Shown: positions 11,015 through 21,537, counted from the stretch's first letter. The stretch is 34,816 nucleotides of DNA from Saccoglossus kowalevskii (GCF_000003605.2 NW_003142306.1:431129-465944); one strand, 5' to 3'. Translations and numbers: made by a program. The notes: generated by a model from the letters alone, not told the origin.

Positions 11015-11926
11015 CAGAGGTACATTGCTTGGGGTTTGCAACCACGGTGACATGATACCAAGATTCCGTTTCAATCTCGCTCTCGCATAAGCGTTCCAAC
11101 TCAGAAAAATGCGAATGCGCATTCCCGAAGTAACTAGGATACTGGGATGTCCAGGTAGATCAAAATAGTTGCTTACGATATGACGGATTACGATAACTAT
11201 ATTTTCTGTACATTTTTGATGTATTACATTTTTTCACTATGATAGTGGTGAGACATGTTTTGATGTTTTATCTACGAGATGAGACTTGAATGGGATCTTG
11301 ACATGATGTCACCATACAGTACTATGCGCATAGACTGGCGCAGTCGGGGCGATTAATTTGTTTTTGTAGTTTAAATAAAATAAAACATTTCGCGAAATGG
11401 AGGTGTTAGCGCGAAATCCCCTGTAACTGCGAAATCACCCCGACTGGTTTATTCTGCATGGCCCTCTATCGACACTGCAGGAACCCGTCGATTTTTCACC
11501 GGGTAGTTATGTTAATGAGTGTTGTAATTGACAACCATCTAAGCCAATCACAACGTCTCTTCAACTGAACTCTTTTTTTTAATTATACGACTAGTACGAG
11601 TTACTTTTTTACACACTGTGATGAATTAGAAACGACGACTACGACAAACTCGAATTTCAACATGCCGCCATGTTGGGTCTGCATTGTGACATTTACCATG
11701 TTGACCTCATTATGCACGTATTTCCGCGCTCACCTCGTTATAATATGTGCTCATGAATATTTAATAGCAATGAACTTCCTGCAGAATAAACCAGTCGGGG
11801 TGATTTCGCGCTAACACCTCCATTTTGCGATTTTTTTTTATTTTATTTAAACTACAAAAACAAATTAATCGCCCCGACTGCGCCAGTCTACTATGCGCAT
11901 TGCAAACCCCAAGTAATGTACCTCTG
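11015..11926. mobile_element. Long foldback element with a nested insertion in its left arm
   Basis: The left arm occupies 11015-11041 plus 11325-11458; the right arm is the inverse at 11780-11926. The outer match is CAGAGGTACATTGCTTGGGG (left) against its near-perfect complement at 11907-11926. The inner arm includes CGCAGTCGGGGCGATTAATT, GGAGGTGTTAGCGCGAAATC and CCCCGACTGGTTTATTCTGC, each found inverted at 11780-11899. Right-arm sequence is continuous where the left arm is split by 283 bp (11042-11324), so the left arm probably received an insertion. The left arm also has about 18 bp near 11429-11446 not in the right arm. The centre, 11459-11779, has no recognised coding sequence. Confidence 0.8.
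11042..11324. mobile_element. Probable insertion nested in the foldback left arm
   Basis: Sequence absent from the corresponding point of the right arm (junction near 11899/11900). Near its edges are inverted 8-mers GGTGACAT (11046-11053) and ATGTCACC (11306-11313), which could be the termini of a ~268-bp non-autonomous element. No target duplication is clear. A deletion in the right arm is the alternative. Confidence 0.45.
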
Positions 11927-14700
11927 GCATTATGTGTAAAATCGCCCCTTGGCCGTTTCACATATAGGCTGCCTTTGTCCAACCATAACCCAGGGCATTG
12001 TCGTAATCACAGTATAGTATATATATAAGAGCGGCTAATCGGTAAAAGAGAGTCATTTTGGAAAGAAATTGAGCCATGCTGGAGCACAGTGGAACAAGCC
12101 GTAACAGTGTCCAACGACAAACGTAACCTTCATAACAACCTGTTGATGTCCTTCGTGGCCAGCAGAGGGCGATATCACTATTCGTATGGGTTGACGCTGT
12201 CTTTAGTTCCGATTAGAATGTCTTTCCTATTTGATGACTTTTGGTGTTAAAAAAGTGCTGTGGTGAATGTAATCAATACGACGGTGAAGAGAAAAGCTGA
12301 AACGTAAATTCTATATTTGTGATATTACATAAATTATGTATTACCCCTCCCCCCCCGCAAATATGGAGATTTGTGGCGAGATGGGCCTGAATCGTGTCCA
12401 TATATGGAATGCAATAATCCGTACGTGTTGGTTTCAATATCAACCAAATACCCCGGATGTTCCTAATCTGATGTTTGCATCGAATTTGCGTAAAAGTGCG
12501 GGTATGTTATAAATGAAATGAACTGGTGGATCAACTTGAGAATCAGGACATTTGATGATAATCAATCAGTGTGTGTGTGTTTAATGTGCTCAGTCGATAG
12601 GCAGCGTGTTTGTTTGCGTCTTCAAATGTTGCACAGAAGGGTACGCACGTGTCAATTGTCCTGCCGGAAGTCGAAATGCTACTCAATCACCCGTCGACAC
12701 GGTTCTTAACAGATGCTAAGTCATAGCGCCGCCTACGATAGAGGTCAGTATGTTTGATCGATGTACAGCATAAAGATAAGGTATGTTAATATTTAATCGT
12801 ATCGGCACCTGTATGGATAACGTAGCGTCCTTCTGTTACTGTTCACGGGTACAAAATCCCGTTGTCATCGTTATATCTGAGATTTCTTTGCCTAGTTTCG
12901 CTGTTATTAGTCGTTAAATGTATGGTTCTTCACACGCTGTCTACTTGCAGTTACCAACGCAGAGTGGTTTGCGAGGACACTGCTGTTTTCCGGACCGCTA
13001 CCAACCCCAAATGACGAACTGTTCGTTCACACCTCAATTTTGACCATGGACGTCCACTGCTGATTAATACACTATAAATCAACGAAGATATCAGCGAAGG
13101 TAAGTTTACTACCGTGGGAATAGTAATACTGGATTCTACAGTTACATTCGTCTCGGTGACCCCGACGCTTTAAAGTAATATATTGTCCTGAACAACATAC
13201 CTAGGACGCCGTAGGGTTATGTGATGTATCACTGCACAGACTATTATCAACCGAAGTTTTGTTCATTTTTTTTCAATGTAACGGACACGCTCCAGTGACT
13301 GGGTAATCGCGGGGAAACACGCATTCAAATCTTAAAACGACTCCGAATGAAAATGACTGTAAATTGACGCCCTGGTCACCGCAGTTCACTAAAATAAAAT
13401 AAACGTTTTTAGCACATGTGTGTTTGTTTTGTTCTTGTGTTTTACTCGTTTTAAATCGATGACGTTACCACAAGTAGGGTGTGCTATTTGTACCTACCAT
13501 TCAAAAAAATACGATTACAGTGGTTTAAGGCCTCGGTATTTGAAAAACAAGATGGACAGAGAAATGGTTAAATTGTAACTTTATCGATGACATCGTGGAT
13601 CCACATTTCTGAACTTGACATTGTGAAGTTCATGACTGCAATAAACATCTCCCCGTACAAATTCCACCCACATTGTTAGTTTCTTTTAACGGTGTTAAAT
13701 ATGATTTTATACAACACTTCATTGTTCATTTACGATCTTACAGGCTTTGAACACCTTCAACAGTATTGCTCAAATACAAAATACGCTGAGACAAATCTAT
13801 TTTCGGGTTAGATTATCATTGCTGTGTAGCTACGGCGTAAGTAGATCCAACAGTCCGTATTTGACATCTGTGTGGTACATCTGAACCTTTTTTTTTTTGC
13901 ATAATTTAAATTGTTATCGTGTTCGAGGGTTTTTTACAATATTAACTTTTTTCTCGGAACAAATGCATCAATCAACACCTTTTGCATGCTAAAGTTTTAA
14001 ACCTGATAACATTGGCATCTCGTCAATGTAATTGAGGTCATTAAAAGGCTGTTCTGTTTTAAGATGAACTTCCCGGTATAACTTCCTTTTGAATAACATG
14101 TTTACTTGGATACGTAGTCATTCTGAACACAGTGTACGGAGTAAGTCCATACACTCGAACTTATAAAACATCATTGAAATATAATGTAAATAGTCTCATT
14201 TATATCAATACCCTATGTTTCTCGGGGAATAAGATACTATTTTGTGTTTTCTGAGCTCTGTGTCGCGTAACAAGATATATTAGGAGATAGGACATCATTT
14301 ACAGTTGTCATGGAAGTAATATTTTATCGAAATATCTAAACCGGGATTAATAATTGGCGGAGGAGTCAAGGTTTGATCAATTATTACCTATTGACCCCGC
14401 TTAATCGCTAATTATGTATGTGCGAAGGTAAATGTACATCTTTGTTTTAGCCAAAGTCCGCTTATTGATTATCGCGTTACCACTATATATTCGTTCGTGG
14501 GGACGTATGTTTGTATCGAGTTCACAAAACCGTGCGATTCGGATGATTCGGTTAGTGCAAGGCCAAGCAGATAGCTAGGATCAGAACTCGACACCAACCA
14601 TTGCCCAACCGAGACACAGTCTCTCTTTGTCGCGACGTAATGTTTGAAATCTAGGGGGCGTTACACTTTCACATTTTGTTCGCAAACTTTAGTGTGTTTT
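11927..14700. other. Intergenic sequence upstream of the TRIM-NHL gene
   Basis: No coding region supported. It contains a CTCF-like motif at 12159-12173, a C-rich run near 12348-12358, and an isolated consensus 5' splice site (CGAAG|GTAAGTTT, exon end 13099) preceded by TATAAATC near 13073. That donor could end a non-coding first exon of the downstream gene, but it is unproven. Confidence 0.45.
12159..12173 (+). promoter_or_regulatory. CTCF-like motif
   Basis: CCAGCAGAGGGCGAT agrees with the core CTCF pattern CCASYAGRKGGCRSY at 14 of 15 positions. CTCF is present in most bilaterians and its core motif is conserved. Function is inferred from sequence only. Confidence 0.45.
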
Positions 14701-14729
14701 TTTCCTGCTTCGCTATTATTAGGCGTGAA

Positions 14730-14870
14730 GCTTACGTCATTGTTTTCCGTGTGATCACGTCATCGTCACTTGCGCTCTAAATCGACAGATATGTGACGGG
14801 CGTTACGGTGATATGAATGTGCGCATGCGTTAACGAAGGCATACCTCATAAGTATTTGTTCCAGCCAATA
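14730..14870 (+). promoter_or_regulatory. Candidate promoter: two CRE half-sites, NRF1-like site, CCAAT box
   Basis: Within 140 bp lie TTACGTCAT (14732-14740), CACGTCA (14756-14762), an NRF1-like TGCGCATGCGTT (14820-14831, 10 of 12 consensus positions) and GCCAATA (14864-14870), in a locally CpG-richer patch. Such clusters mark TATA-less metazoan promoters. It lies 2.4 kb upstream of the TRIM-NHL coding exon on the same strand and is a candidate for that gene's promoter. No matching first-exon donor was identified with certainty. Confidence 0.35.
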
Positions 14871-15239
14871 AAATCGTACACCGTGAAATTAGTTCATCGT
14901 AAACATCCACTATTCAAAAAGGCGAAGCTAACGGAATGACCTTTTTGTGGAAAGACTACATGTGTATTAAGACATTTGCGGTGTATGCTATTGTGTATGC
15001 AACTATTAATTCATTAATAATATTACATTTACTTTTTACGGAACACTCCTTCAGGCATTTTTTGGTTTTTACTAATAGTTTAAATGTGCGTTTTTCTGAT
15101 TCACATGGTGACGCCCTTTGTGTATATGTCTGATGCATCGTGGGAAGAATGGGGCTAGTCAAATCCACCGTGAATCTTCGCAGTACCGAAAACGCCCTAA
15201 AATACGACTCCATGTCCACTCCAAATCTTTGGTGAAATA

Positions 15240-15400
15240 ATAATAACTTTATTACACTACTAAAAAACCTTCAGAGGGTTTTTGTATGGTAAGGAACATA
15301 AATACATACATTTGACTAAATACATAAATACATAAATACATAATAAATACATAATACAAATACATAAGTGAATATACATAAATACATACATCATATTTGA
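15240..15400 (-). repeat. TACATAAA-rich simple repeat, possible minus-strand retroelement tail
   Basis: Irregular ACATAAATACATAAATACAT units run from about 15297 to 15395. The adjoining 15240-15290, read on the minus strand, is TTTTTTAGTAGTGTAATAAAG followed by TTATTATTATT. That resembles a LINE or SINE 3' end with a polyadenylation signal. The repeat is certain; the retroelement origin is a guess. Confidence 0.5.
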
Positions 15401-16679
15401 CTCGTTATCAGCCACTAATTGCCAAGCTGATCAAAGTCCAAGTGATCTCACAGATTTTTAATAGTTTAATTACCATGGTAACACGGTCATGTACTCAATA
15501 AATGAATTGAATGCATGTACATGTAGTGGTGTCCAGGCAAGTTTGATTCAATGTAAAAATAGACTTATTTAATAGCTGTTAGTTGCAAACTCGGGTCCTC
15601 AGGACTGCTGCGAACGCTACCCGTTGAGGGCGCAATGCATTGGCCAAGTTGACTCCGAGCTACACAGCTGACACTAAGCAATGATATGTGATCCATATTT
15701 GACTGGGTTTCACACAGTATGCATAATTAAACTAAACCTGGATCATGTATCGATCTTAATCAATGATTCACTGTTCCCACGGTCAAAATTTAGTGCAGCA
15801 ATTTTCAACTGAAATGTATGACATGTTCAGTAACAGTCGCTGCAAGTGACCGGTATTTATTTAAATAAATAAATGAGAAAATGTTAGTTATAAAGTCAGT
15901 AATGGTGGCAATTTCAGCTTTGCCGTCTTACTGTTAGTTGGTGATAAGGCTATAGATGACACATTTGTTCGTACATGCAATTATTTACAGATTCAATGTG
16001 GACAAATATATATATATATTTATTATTTTGGTCAATACTATATACGAAACCGGATTGTGATTTATCATCATAAAGTAACAATGTTGCATTTGCAGGGACC
16101 CCCAATACTCATGTGCAGTGATTCGGGGGGGGTCCCGGCAATAAATTTAATTTTAGTTCAGTATGTAAATATATAAAGTATTAATTTGAATGCACATTCA
16201 TTACATTGTAATATATATCTATATCCCATGTACAAATTAAAATGCACATTCATTACATTGTAATACATATCTATATCCCATGTACAAATTAAAATGCACA
16301 ATAGTTTTCATGAAGTATATATTGATTGAATATTGACTCAGCTTGAATGCACAAACATTATGTAAGAATTTGAATCTATCTAGCCATTACTTACCGGTAA
16401 CTGAACACAATCAAATACAACAATTTTGTTTGTTTTCTTTTTCTTTTCTTCTCTTGCTCGCACTCACTATTTTTAAAATTTAAAAGCACTAGCCAAATAT
16501 CCACACAAATTCTCTATGAGGTGCATAAAAATGTTTAAAATATTTTTATTTTTACACAATTTTCACTGAAACTTCTGTATCGACTTGAGTTAAAAAAACG
16601 GCCCAACTCAATTATTATAGGTGATGTTAATTTTCCTAATATGTCTAGAACGTTCCACGTTGCTAAGACGCGCACCACA
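15401..16679. other. Intergenic sequence with small repeats and a GC-rich hairpin
   Basis: No gene recognised. It contains a TATATATATAT run near 16008-16020, a GC-rich hairpin at 16095-16136 (GGGACCCCC paired with GGGGGTCCC across a 24-nt loop), and the 52-bp tandem repeat entered separately. Confidence 0.5.
16191..16300. repeat. 52-bp tandem repeat, 2.1 copies
   Basis: Unit 16191-16242 (TGCACATTCATTACATTGTA at its start) is repeated at 16243-16294 with one clear substitution (ATATATATCT versus ATACATATCT) and followed by a third TGCACA start. The near identity indicates a recent tandem duplication. Confidence 0.9.
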
Positions 16680-16964
16680 GTACCACGTATTTCTACGGGC
16701 TCTGCGCGCGCTGCTGAGGAACGCGGAACGCCGAGCGAAGAGCCAGTGAAAATTCCAGAAAACAACAGGAACTCAACTTTGAAGTAATCCTGAACAATCA
16801 AATTTATATGCGTTACGCGCACAGGGGTAATCTTGTCACACTGTTCAGGGGAGTCTCAACAACTATCCCAAAGTACCGTTTTTTGAGAGTTTTCGGCCTT
16901 TGTTTTCACCGTGATGGTTGCCATGCGCTGAAAATTCCCGGATGTCCGCCCCCGAGAATAGTAC
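16680..16964 (+). mobile_element. Interspersed element A, copy 2
   Basis: Second copy of the ~280-bp element, starting GTACCACG at 16680 and continuing through CTGCGCGCGCTGCTGAGGAA, CTTTGAAGTAATCCTGAACA and GTTTTCACCGTGATGGTTGC. It retains the 24-bp segment GGTAATCTTGTCACACTGTTCAGG lost in copy 1. The right end is eroded: the body reaches CCGAGAATAGTAC (16952-16964) and lacks a clean CATGGTAC terminus. It lies about 290 bp upstream of the splice acceptor of the TRIM-NHL gene, hence probably in that gene's first intron or promoter region. Confidence 0.75.
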
Positions 16965-17239
16965 ATTATTGTACGTATCAAAACAACTTACACATGTGTA
17001 TTATATCAAATACGCACGTGTGCTCTACAAAAACAGCGTTTAGAGTTCATGTTAAATCATAATCTAATGTACCTATCAGTTTACAAATATTAATATTAAT
17101 CGTAATTATCGTAGCCATTTTAAAAACTTTAATTTTTGCATCATAATATATCGCAATTTGATTTTGAACATATAATGTTGTACCAAATAACAGCATTCCA
17201 AATATATTCGATGTCTAACAATATTATCGTTTTTTGTTT

Positions 17240-17258
17240 TTTTTTCAGTAACTGTAAG
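17240..17258 (+). promoter_or_regulatory. 3' splice site and start context of the TRIM-NHL gene
   Basis: A T-rich tract (TTTTTTGTTTTTTTTTCAG, ending 17248) is an excellent 3' splice acceptor. The exon would begin TAACTGTAAG and reach ATG at 17259. An in-frame stop-free stretch continues upstream to 17136, but it runs through the pyrimidine tract (translating as ..VFCFFFSNC..), so those 41 residues are intron read-through. This decides the start at 17259. Confidence 0.75.
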
Positions 17259-19685
17259 ATGTCAACGCATGACAACGGAGGGTTCCCGGATGACGACCTG
17301 ATACAATGTCCCGGATGCAAGGAGTATTTTGAAAATTTAAAAGTACTTCCCTGCTCTCATTATTTCTGTTATGACTGCCTTCTCCATATCGCTGTATCAT
17401 TGGCTGGGAGACTGGGATGTCTCACGTGCGAATCCAGCCATTATCTACCGGTAGGAGGAGTGCCTAGCCTACCTGATCTCGTCCCATGGCTTGGGAGAGC
17501 TAGATCTCGCGATAGTTATATATCACGTGACAGTTTCCCTTCAAGTGATTCGTTGGATAAATTCGCATCTCATGATTCTCCGCGTGAAGGATTGAAAGTG
17601 TCAAGTTCGTTCGGGAGACAGTCGCATACAACTAATGATGTAGGCTATGACGTAGATGATGACGTAGGTGATGATAAGTTTGATATATGTTGGTTGTGTG
17701 ATTTTATGGCGACTGAATACTGCCATGACTGTGACAGGATTTTTTGTAAAAACTGCCGAGAGGACTATCACAAACTTCAAAATAGTCCGCGTCACAATAT
17801 AGTTGCTATGGTAACCGATTTAGACGATGCGTCATCTTCGAAACCGAATGAAGATGAACTTGTAGAATACCGTGAAGAGTGTCCTGAGCACCACGGTGAA
17901 ACAGTGATATATTTCTGTCAAACATGTGAAAGGTCTCTTTGTGAACGTTGTAGGGAATCTCACCAGCCGTCACATGCTATGACATATCTATGTAAAGACG
18001 CAAATAATGATGAGGACAATAATGATGGTGGTGGTGATGACGAAGACGATGATAGTGTAGAATCTGTTCAATACTCGCCTTCTGACTCGCCGAGATACCT
18101 GGAATCGCCAAGGCAAAAATCGCACACCGACGACCTCGAATCGGCAATTTCATACATTAAGTCGTCGACTGGGAGACAACCAGGCCATGTAGCATCACCA
18201 AAACGGAATCAGTCGTTCAAGTACGCAACGGTTAAGACAAAACAGTCCATGAATCAACCGTCTCTCGCTCCACTTTACGAAATTTCAGCCCCTCGGTTCC
18301 AGTCTGCCACAATGCCCCGTTCGTTAGCTAGGTCGCCACATAGTCTGGCAATGACAATGAAACAGGAGGAAGAACTTGAAAGAAAAACGTCAGAAACTAT
18401 CAGAAATATTCAAACATGGGCCAACGACATCATGATGGAACTTAAGATTCAAGAGAAAGAAATGATCGGCGAAGTCACTGGTTATTACGCTGTTACTAAG
18501 CAACGACTGCAGGACAAACTGACTTCGCCTTCGTCGCCGTCTTCAAACGGGCTTCAACGCAGAAAGTGCAATTCTATGCGAAACGAGTTTATGGGCACTA
18601 GGGCAATCACACAACAAACTAGACGGCTATCGAGTTCATCATTAGATGACAGTTACCATGGAGACATCGAAAATGTCCTTTTATTCAAGAGAAACGACCA
18701 ACTCCTTGGGATGTTAAAAAACAACCAGATCGGTTATCTAGCGAAAATGCCGCTAACTGTGACCAGTCACAAAGAGGTTTCGAGAAACGCTGAGCCACAC
18801 CCTCGAGCGAGTGTAGAAGTTCCGCCTACCTATCTAGTTTACCGTAAATTGACGTCAGTTGGCGGAAGTCACGACCCAGCCACGAAACTAACCATGCCAT
18901 TTGGTGTTGCCATGACAGCACGTCGGGAATGTCTCGTGGCGGATACGCTTCGCGGGGTTGTGGCGTTTGATCACGATTATAGATACCGAGGACATTTTTC
19001 CACTGGTGGCGAGGAGGAGGAGTTTGAACCACGTGACATACTTGTGTTGAAAGACGGCAACATCGCCGTTACTGATATCGAGAAGGGACGCGTTGTCGTA
19101 TGCGAGCCGTATGGAAGGAAAAAACGAGACTTCGGGAACTCCGAGTTACAGAGCCCAGTAGGAATCGCCGCATCGTCAAATTCCCGGATGTACGTAACGG
19201 ACATTGATGCCCACTGTGTAAGAATTTATGATCGTTTTGGAAAACACATGAAAACGTTCGGTTGCTATGGGGACGGGCCGGGCCAATTCAAAAACCCCTG
19301 GTTCGTCACAGTCAGTCGTAATGATGACGTCATCGTGTCAGATTACTACAACCACCGTGTTCAGGTGATGAATTCCGATGGAGGTTATCTATACGAATTC
19401 GGGCAGCGTGGCTATGACGACGGACAATTTTTCCACCCAAGGGGTGTAGCAGTAGATCCACTCGGTAACATTCTCGTCTGCAGCGACCATCGCGTTCAAG
19501 TGTTCACCGGTGACGGCAGATTCTTGTGTCGTGTCGACCAGGATCTGGACGAACTTTGGTTTGCTTCTGGTATCGCGGTGACTGGCGGTGACCCATATGA
19601 TGTAATTGTGACCCACCATGCAAAGAAATCCCTGATGTCACCGGCAATGTTTACGGTATTCTCAGGCAAAATAAAGTCAACCTAA
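17259..19685 (+). CDS. TRIM-NHL protein (RING, two B-boxes, coiled coil, NHL repeats), putative E3 ubiquitin ligase
   Basis: 808-residue protein in one coding exon. An N-terminal C3HC4 RING spans C17-C57 (CPGC, CSHYFCYDC, CLTC), followed by the LPVGGVPSLPDL segment usual after TRIM RINGs. A Ser/Asp-rich linker leads to B-box 1 (C144-H179: CWLC, CHDC, CKNC, H171, H179) and B-box 2 (C208-H239: CPEHH, CQTC, CERC, H235, H239). Next come an acidic run (about 251-270, DEDNNDGGGDDEDDD), a Ser/Pro-rich basic stretch and a coiled coil at about 366-425. About six NHL blades fill residues 546-805 (for example SDYYNHRVQVMNSDG and GQFFHPRGVAVDPLGNIL). Known members ubiquitinate targets and, through the NHL propeller, bind RNA or proteins in the cytoplasm. 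The architecture is closest to the TRIM2/3/32/56/71 group, but no filamin domain is visible between coiled coil and NHL. No frameshift is seen and all zinc ligands are present, so it looks functional. Orthology is not assigned. Confidence 0.93.
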   Translation: MSTHDNGGFPDDDLIQCPGCKEYFENLKVLPCSHYFCYDCLLHIAVSLAGRLGCLTCESSHYLPVGGVPSLPDLVPWLGRARSRDSYISRDSFPSSDSLDKFASHDSPREGLKVSSSFGRQSHTTNDVGYDVDDDVGDDKFDICWLCDFMATEYCHDCDRIFCKNCREDYHKLQNSPRHNIVAMVTDLDDASSSKPNEDELVEYREECPEHHGETVIYFCQTCERSLCERCRESHQPSHAMTYLCKDANNDEDNNDGGGDDEDDDSVESVQYSPSDSPRYLESPRQKSHTDDLESAISYIKSSTGRQPGHVASPKRNQSFKYATVKTKQSMNQPSLAPLYEISAPRFQSATMPRSLARSPHSLAMTMKQEEELERKTSETIRNIQTWANDIMMELKIQEKEMIGEVTGYYAVTKQRLQDKLTSPSSPSSNGLQRRKCNSMRNEFMGTRAITQQTRRLSSSSLDDSYHGDIENVLLFKRNDQLLGMLKNNQIGYLAKMPLTVTSHKEVSRNAEPHPRASVEVPPTYLVYRKLTSVGGSHDPATKLTMPFGVAMTARRECLVADTLRGVVAFDHDYRYRGHFSTGGEEEEFEPRDILVLKDGNIAVTDIEKGRVVVCEPYGRKKRDFGNSELQSPVGIAASSNSRMYVTDIDAHCVRIYDRFGKHMKTFGCYGDGPGQFKNPWFVTVSRNDDVIVSDYYNHRVQVMNSDGGYLYEFGQRGYDDGQFFHPRGVAVDPLGNILVCSDHRVQVFTGDGRFLCRVDQDLDELWFASGIAVTGGDPYDVIVTHHAKKSLMSPAMFTVFSGKIKST
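19670..19675 (+). terminator. AATAAA overlapping the end of the coding region
   Basis: A canonical polyadenylation hexamer lies inside the last codons (..GKIKST stop). Cleavage 10-30 nt downstream would fall just after the stop codon at 19683-19685, giving an almost absent 3' UTR. Whether it is used is unknown; a second signal lies 350 bp downstream. Confidence 0.35.
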
Positions 19686-19842
19686 TGATGGTGGTTCAAG
19701 TATATGCAGACGAGTGTATTGAACACAAAGTTGAACAATTCATATTTTCGCACCCTCTAGCGACGAAGTGGTTCTGTGGCGTCAAGGACACGTCTTATCC
19801 GCGTCGTTGTATTTTGTGTGTATCTGTGTCGTCCTTCAATAA

Positions 19843-19910
19843 NNNNNNNNNNNNNNNNNNNNNNNNNNNNNNNNNNNNNNNNNNNNNNNNNNNNNNNNNN
19901 NNNNNNNNNN
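19843..19910. other. Assembly gap (68 Ns)
   Basis: Run of N in the presumed 3' UTR of the TRIM-NHL gene. The true length is unknown. Open frames spanning it are meaningless. Confidence 0.99.
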
Positions 19911-20028
19911 ACTTTCCCGGAAGATGAAGATACGCCGTTTCGCGTGCGCGTGGCTGTCGGATATAGGGTGTCACGTAAACATGCGCGCGTGACATTGTGC
20001 TTTTGGGTGTACCAATCGACGTCACAAA

Positions 20029-20034
20029 AATAAA
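20029..20034 (+). terminator. Candidate polyadenylation signal of the TRIM-NHL gene
   Basis: AATAAA (in CACAAAAATAAAATTG) about 345 bp after the stop codon on the coding strand, followed by a moderately GT-rich stretch. This is the more conventional 3' end for the gene. Confidence 0.5.
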
Positions 20035-20136
20035 ATTGCCTTCCATCGACTAGCAGCACACTAACATGTTTGTATTTTGCGCAATGACAAAGCAGACGTA
20101 ATTCTGCAACACAGTCTCGCTACTTCGGGAAGAGTG

Positions 20137-20138
<2 letters not shown>

Positions 20139-20208
<70 letters not shown>
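20139..20208. repeat. (TA)n microsatellite, about 35 units
   Basis: Uninterrupted TA dinucleotide run of about 70 bp. Likely length-polymorphic and able to extrude a cruciform. It produces spurious open frames of alternating I and Y. Confidence 0.97.
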
Positions 20209-20210
<2 letters not shown>

Positions 20211-20231
20211 CGACGTCATTGACGCGTTTCG

Positions 20232-20246
20232 TCACCAGAGGGCGCG
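20232..20246 (+). promoter_or_regulatory. CTCF-like motif
   Basis: TCACCAGAGGGCGCG matches the CTCF core pattern CCASYAGRKGGCRSY at 13 of 15 positions, just downstream of the TA microsatellite. Inference from sequence only. Confidence 0.35.
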
Positions 20247-20249
20247 ACC

Positions 20250-21537
20250 CATGGGACAGGCATACTCAACGAAATTTCAAAAAATATTCCATCACGCAAT
20301 CCTGGATTAAAACGTTCGTGAACACTGGAAAGTGATAACTCATCAGAATATGTAATATTTCAGTCAGGAAGCAAAACAAAACAAAAAATGCAATTTCAGC
20401 ATTCTCGTTCAATGGGTATTTGGTACATATAATACAATTTCTATATATTTAATATCACATATAAAATAGTTTGATAGAATATATGCAGTATCAAAATTGT
20501 TCAGTTTAAATTAGACAGAATGTCAAATAAGATAAAATCTTATCTCCTGACTTTTGCTTACAATATTGCAAAGCAACATGAAAAATCACGTTGATACCCA
20601 TTGATATAAGTAAACTTTGTAATTATATCCTAAGTCATTCACATCATTAATTTCTAACGATATATAAGCATTGAAATTCATGTTAATTTTAATATCACGG
20701 GATGTAGGGTTAATCATGTTCTGTTGTATCGCAGCCTACAGAGCATCGCTCCAAATTACTATTAGCTTAGTTACCATTTAGGAGAAGTAGTCGATGAAGA
20801 GCCCCGCACATGTATACAATGACAAATTACAGTGTTTTTAAATTTATTGCACATTTCTTTCTTTCTATTTTTGTATACATTTTTAGATGAAGGGTTATCT
20901 TACAAATAATAAAGATAGAATAAATGTAGCATTGCAGATATCCAATCATGGTCACGTGGTGACGCTGGTAATGAACGTTGTATTTACAGTAGTTTGATTT
21001 TTTTAAACAATTTACAATAAATTGCTTAAACTAATTTGAACAAATATATGTGATATTAACATGTCTTAAGTCTGTCTAGGTTCATACTGAAATATAGTGA
21101 CAATATAGCGACTCTGAGGCAAAAATCGAAACAAAACACGCGGCAGACATTGTATTGTGTCAAAATGTAATAGATCTATTTGGCAATTCGAAATCGGCAT
21201 TATGCGAAACACGGAATAAACTTCACAATGGCGCCATGGAAGTTACGTCTCAGAGCAATTAACACTGTTACGCCTTCTATATTAACGGAATTAGAACAGT
21301 GTGCAATACTCACATGTTTCAGTTGGTGAAAAATTTGGGTACGTGTAACGCGTATTAATGGTACGTACCAGTATCTCAACACACATGCACTATGAATTAA
21401 CGATTGATTTGTGCTTGTCATGCGGTGTATTTGAGACATGCATCATTGAGTTTTGATGCAAGTTTGTAATAGGTGAATTGGTTTTGAGCGAGTTAATTTC
21501 GGGAGAGTTGGATTTGCACGATTTGGTTTCACACACT
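20250..21537. other. Intergenic sequence, nothing recognised
   Basis: AT-rich DNA with no supported gene or repeat between the TRIM-NHL gene and the third copy of element A. Confidence 0.5.

Noticed and set aside
17136-17258. 41-residue N-terminal extension of the TRIM-NHL protein from an upstream ATG
   Set aside because: The extension crosses a polypyrimidine tract and a consensus 3' splice site and has no TRIM-like sequence. The ATG at 17259 is four codons or fewer from the exon edge and starts a normal RING N-terminus.
19685-20059. Several overlapping open frames running through the N gap
   Set aside because: The gap has unknown sequence and length; frames across it carry no information.
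20050-20310. Open frames of alternating Ile and Tyr on both strands
   Set aside because: Produced by the TA dinucleotide microsatellite.
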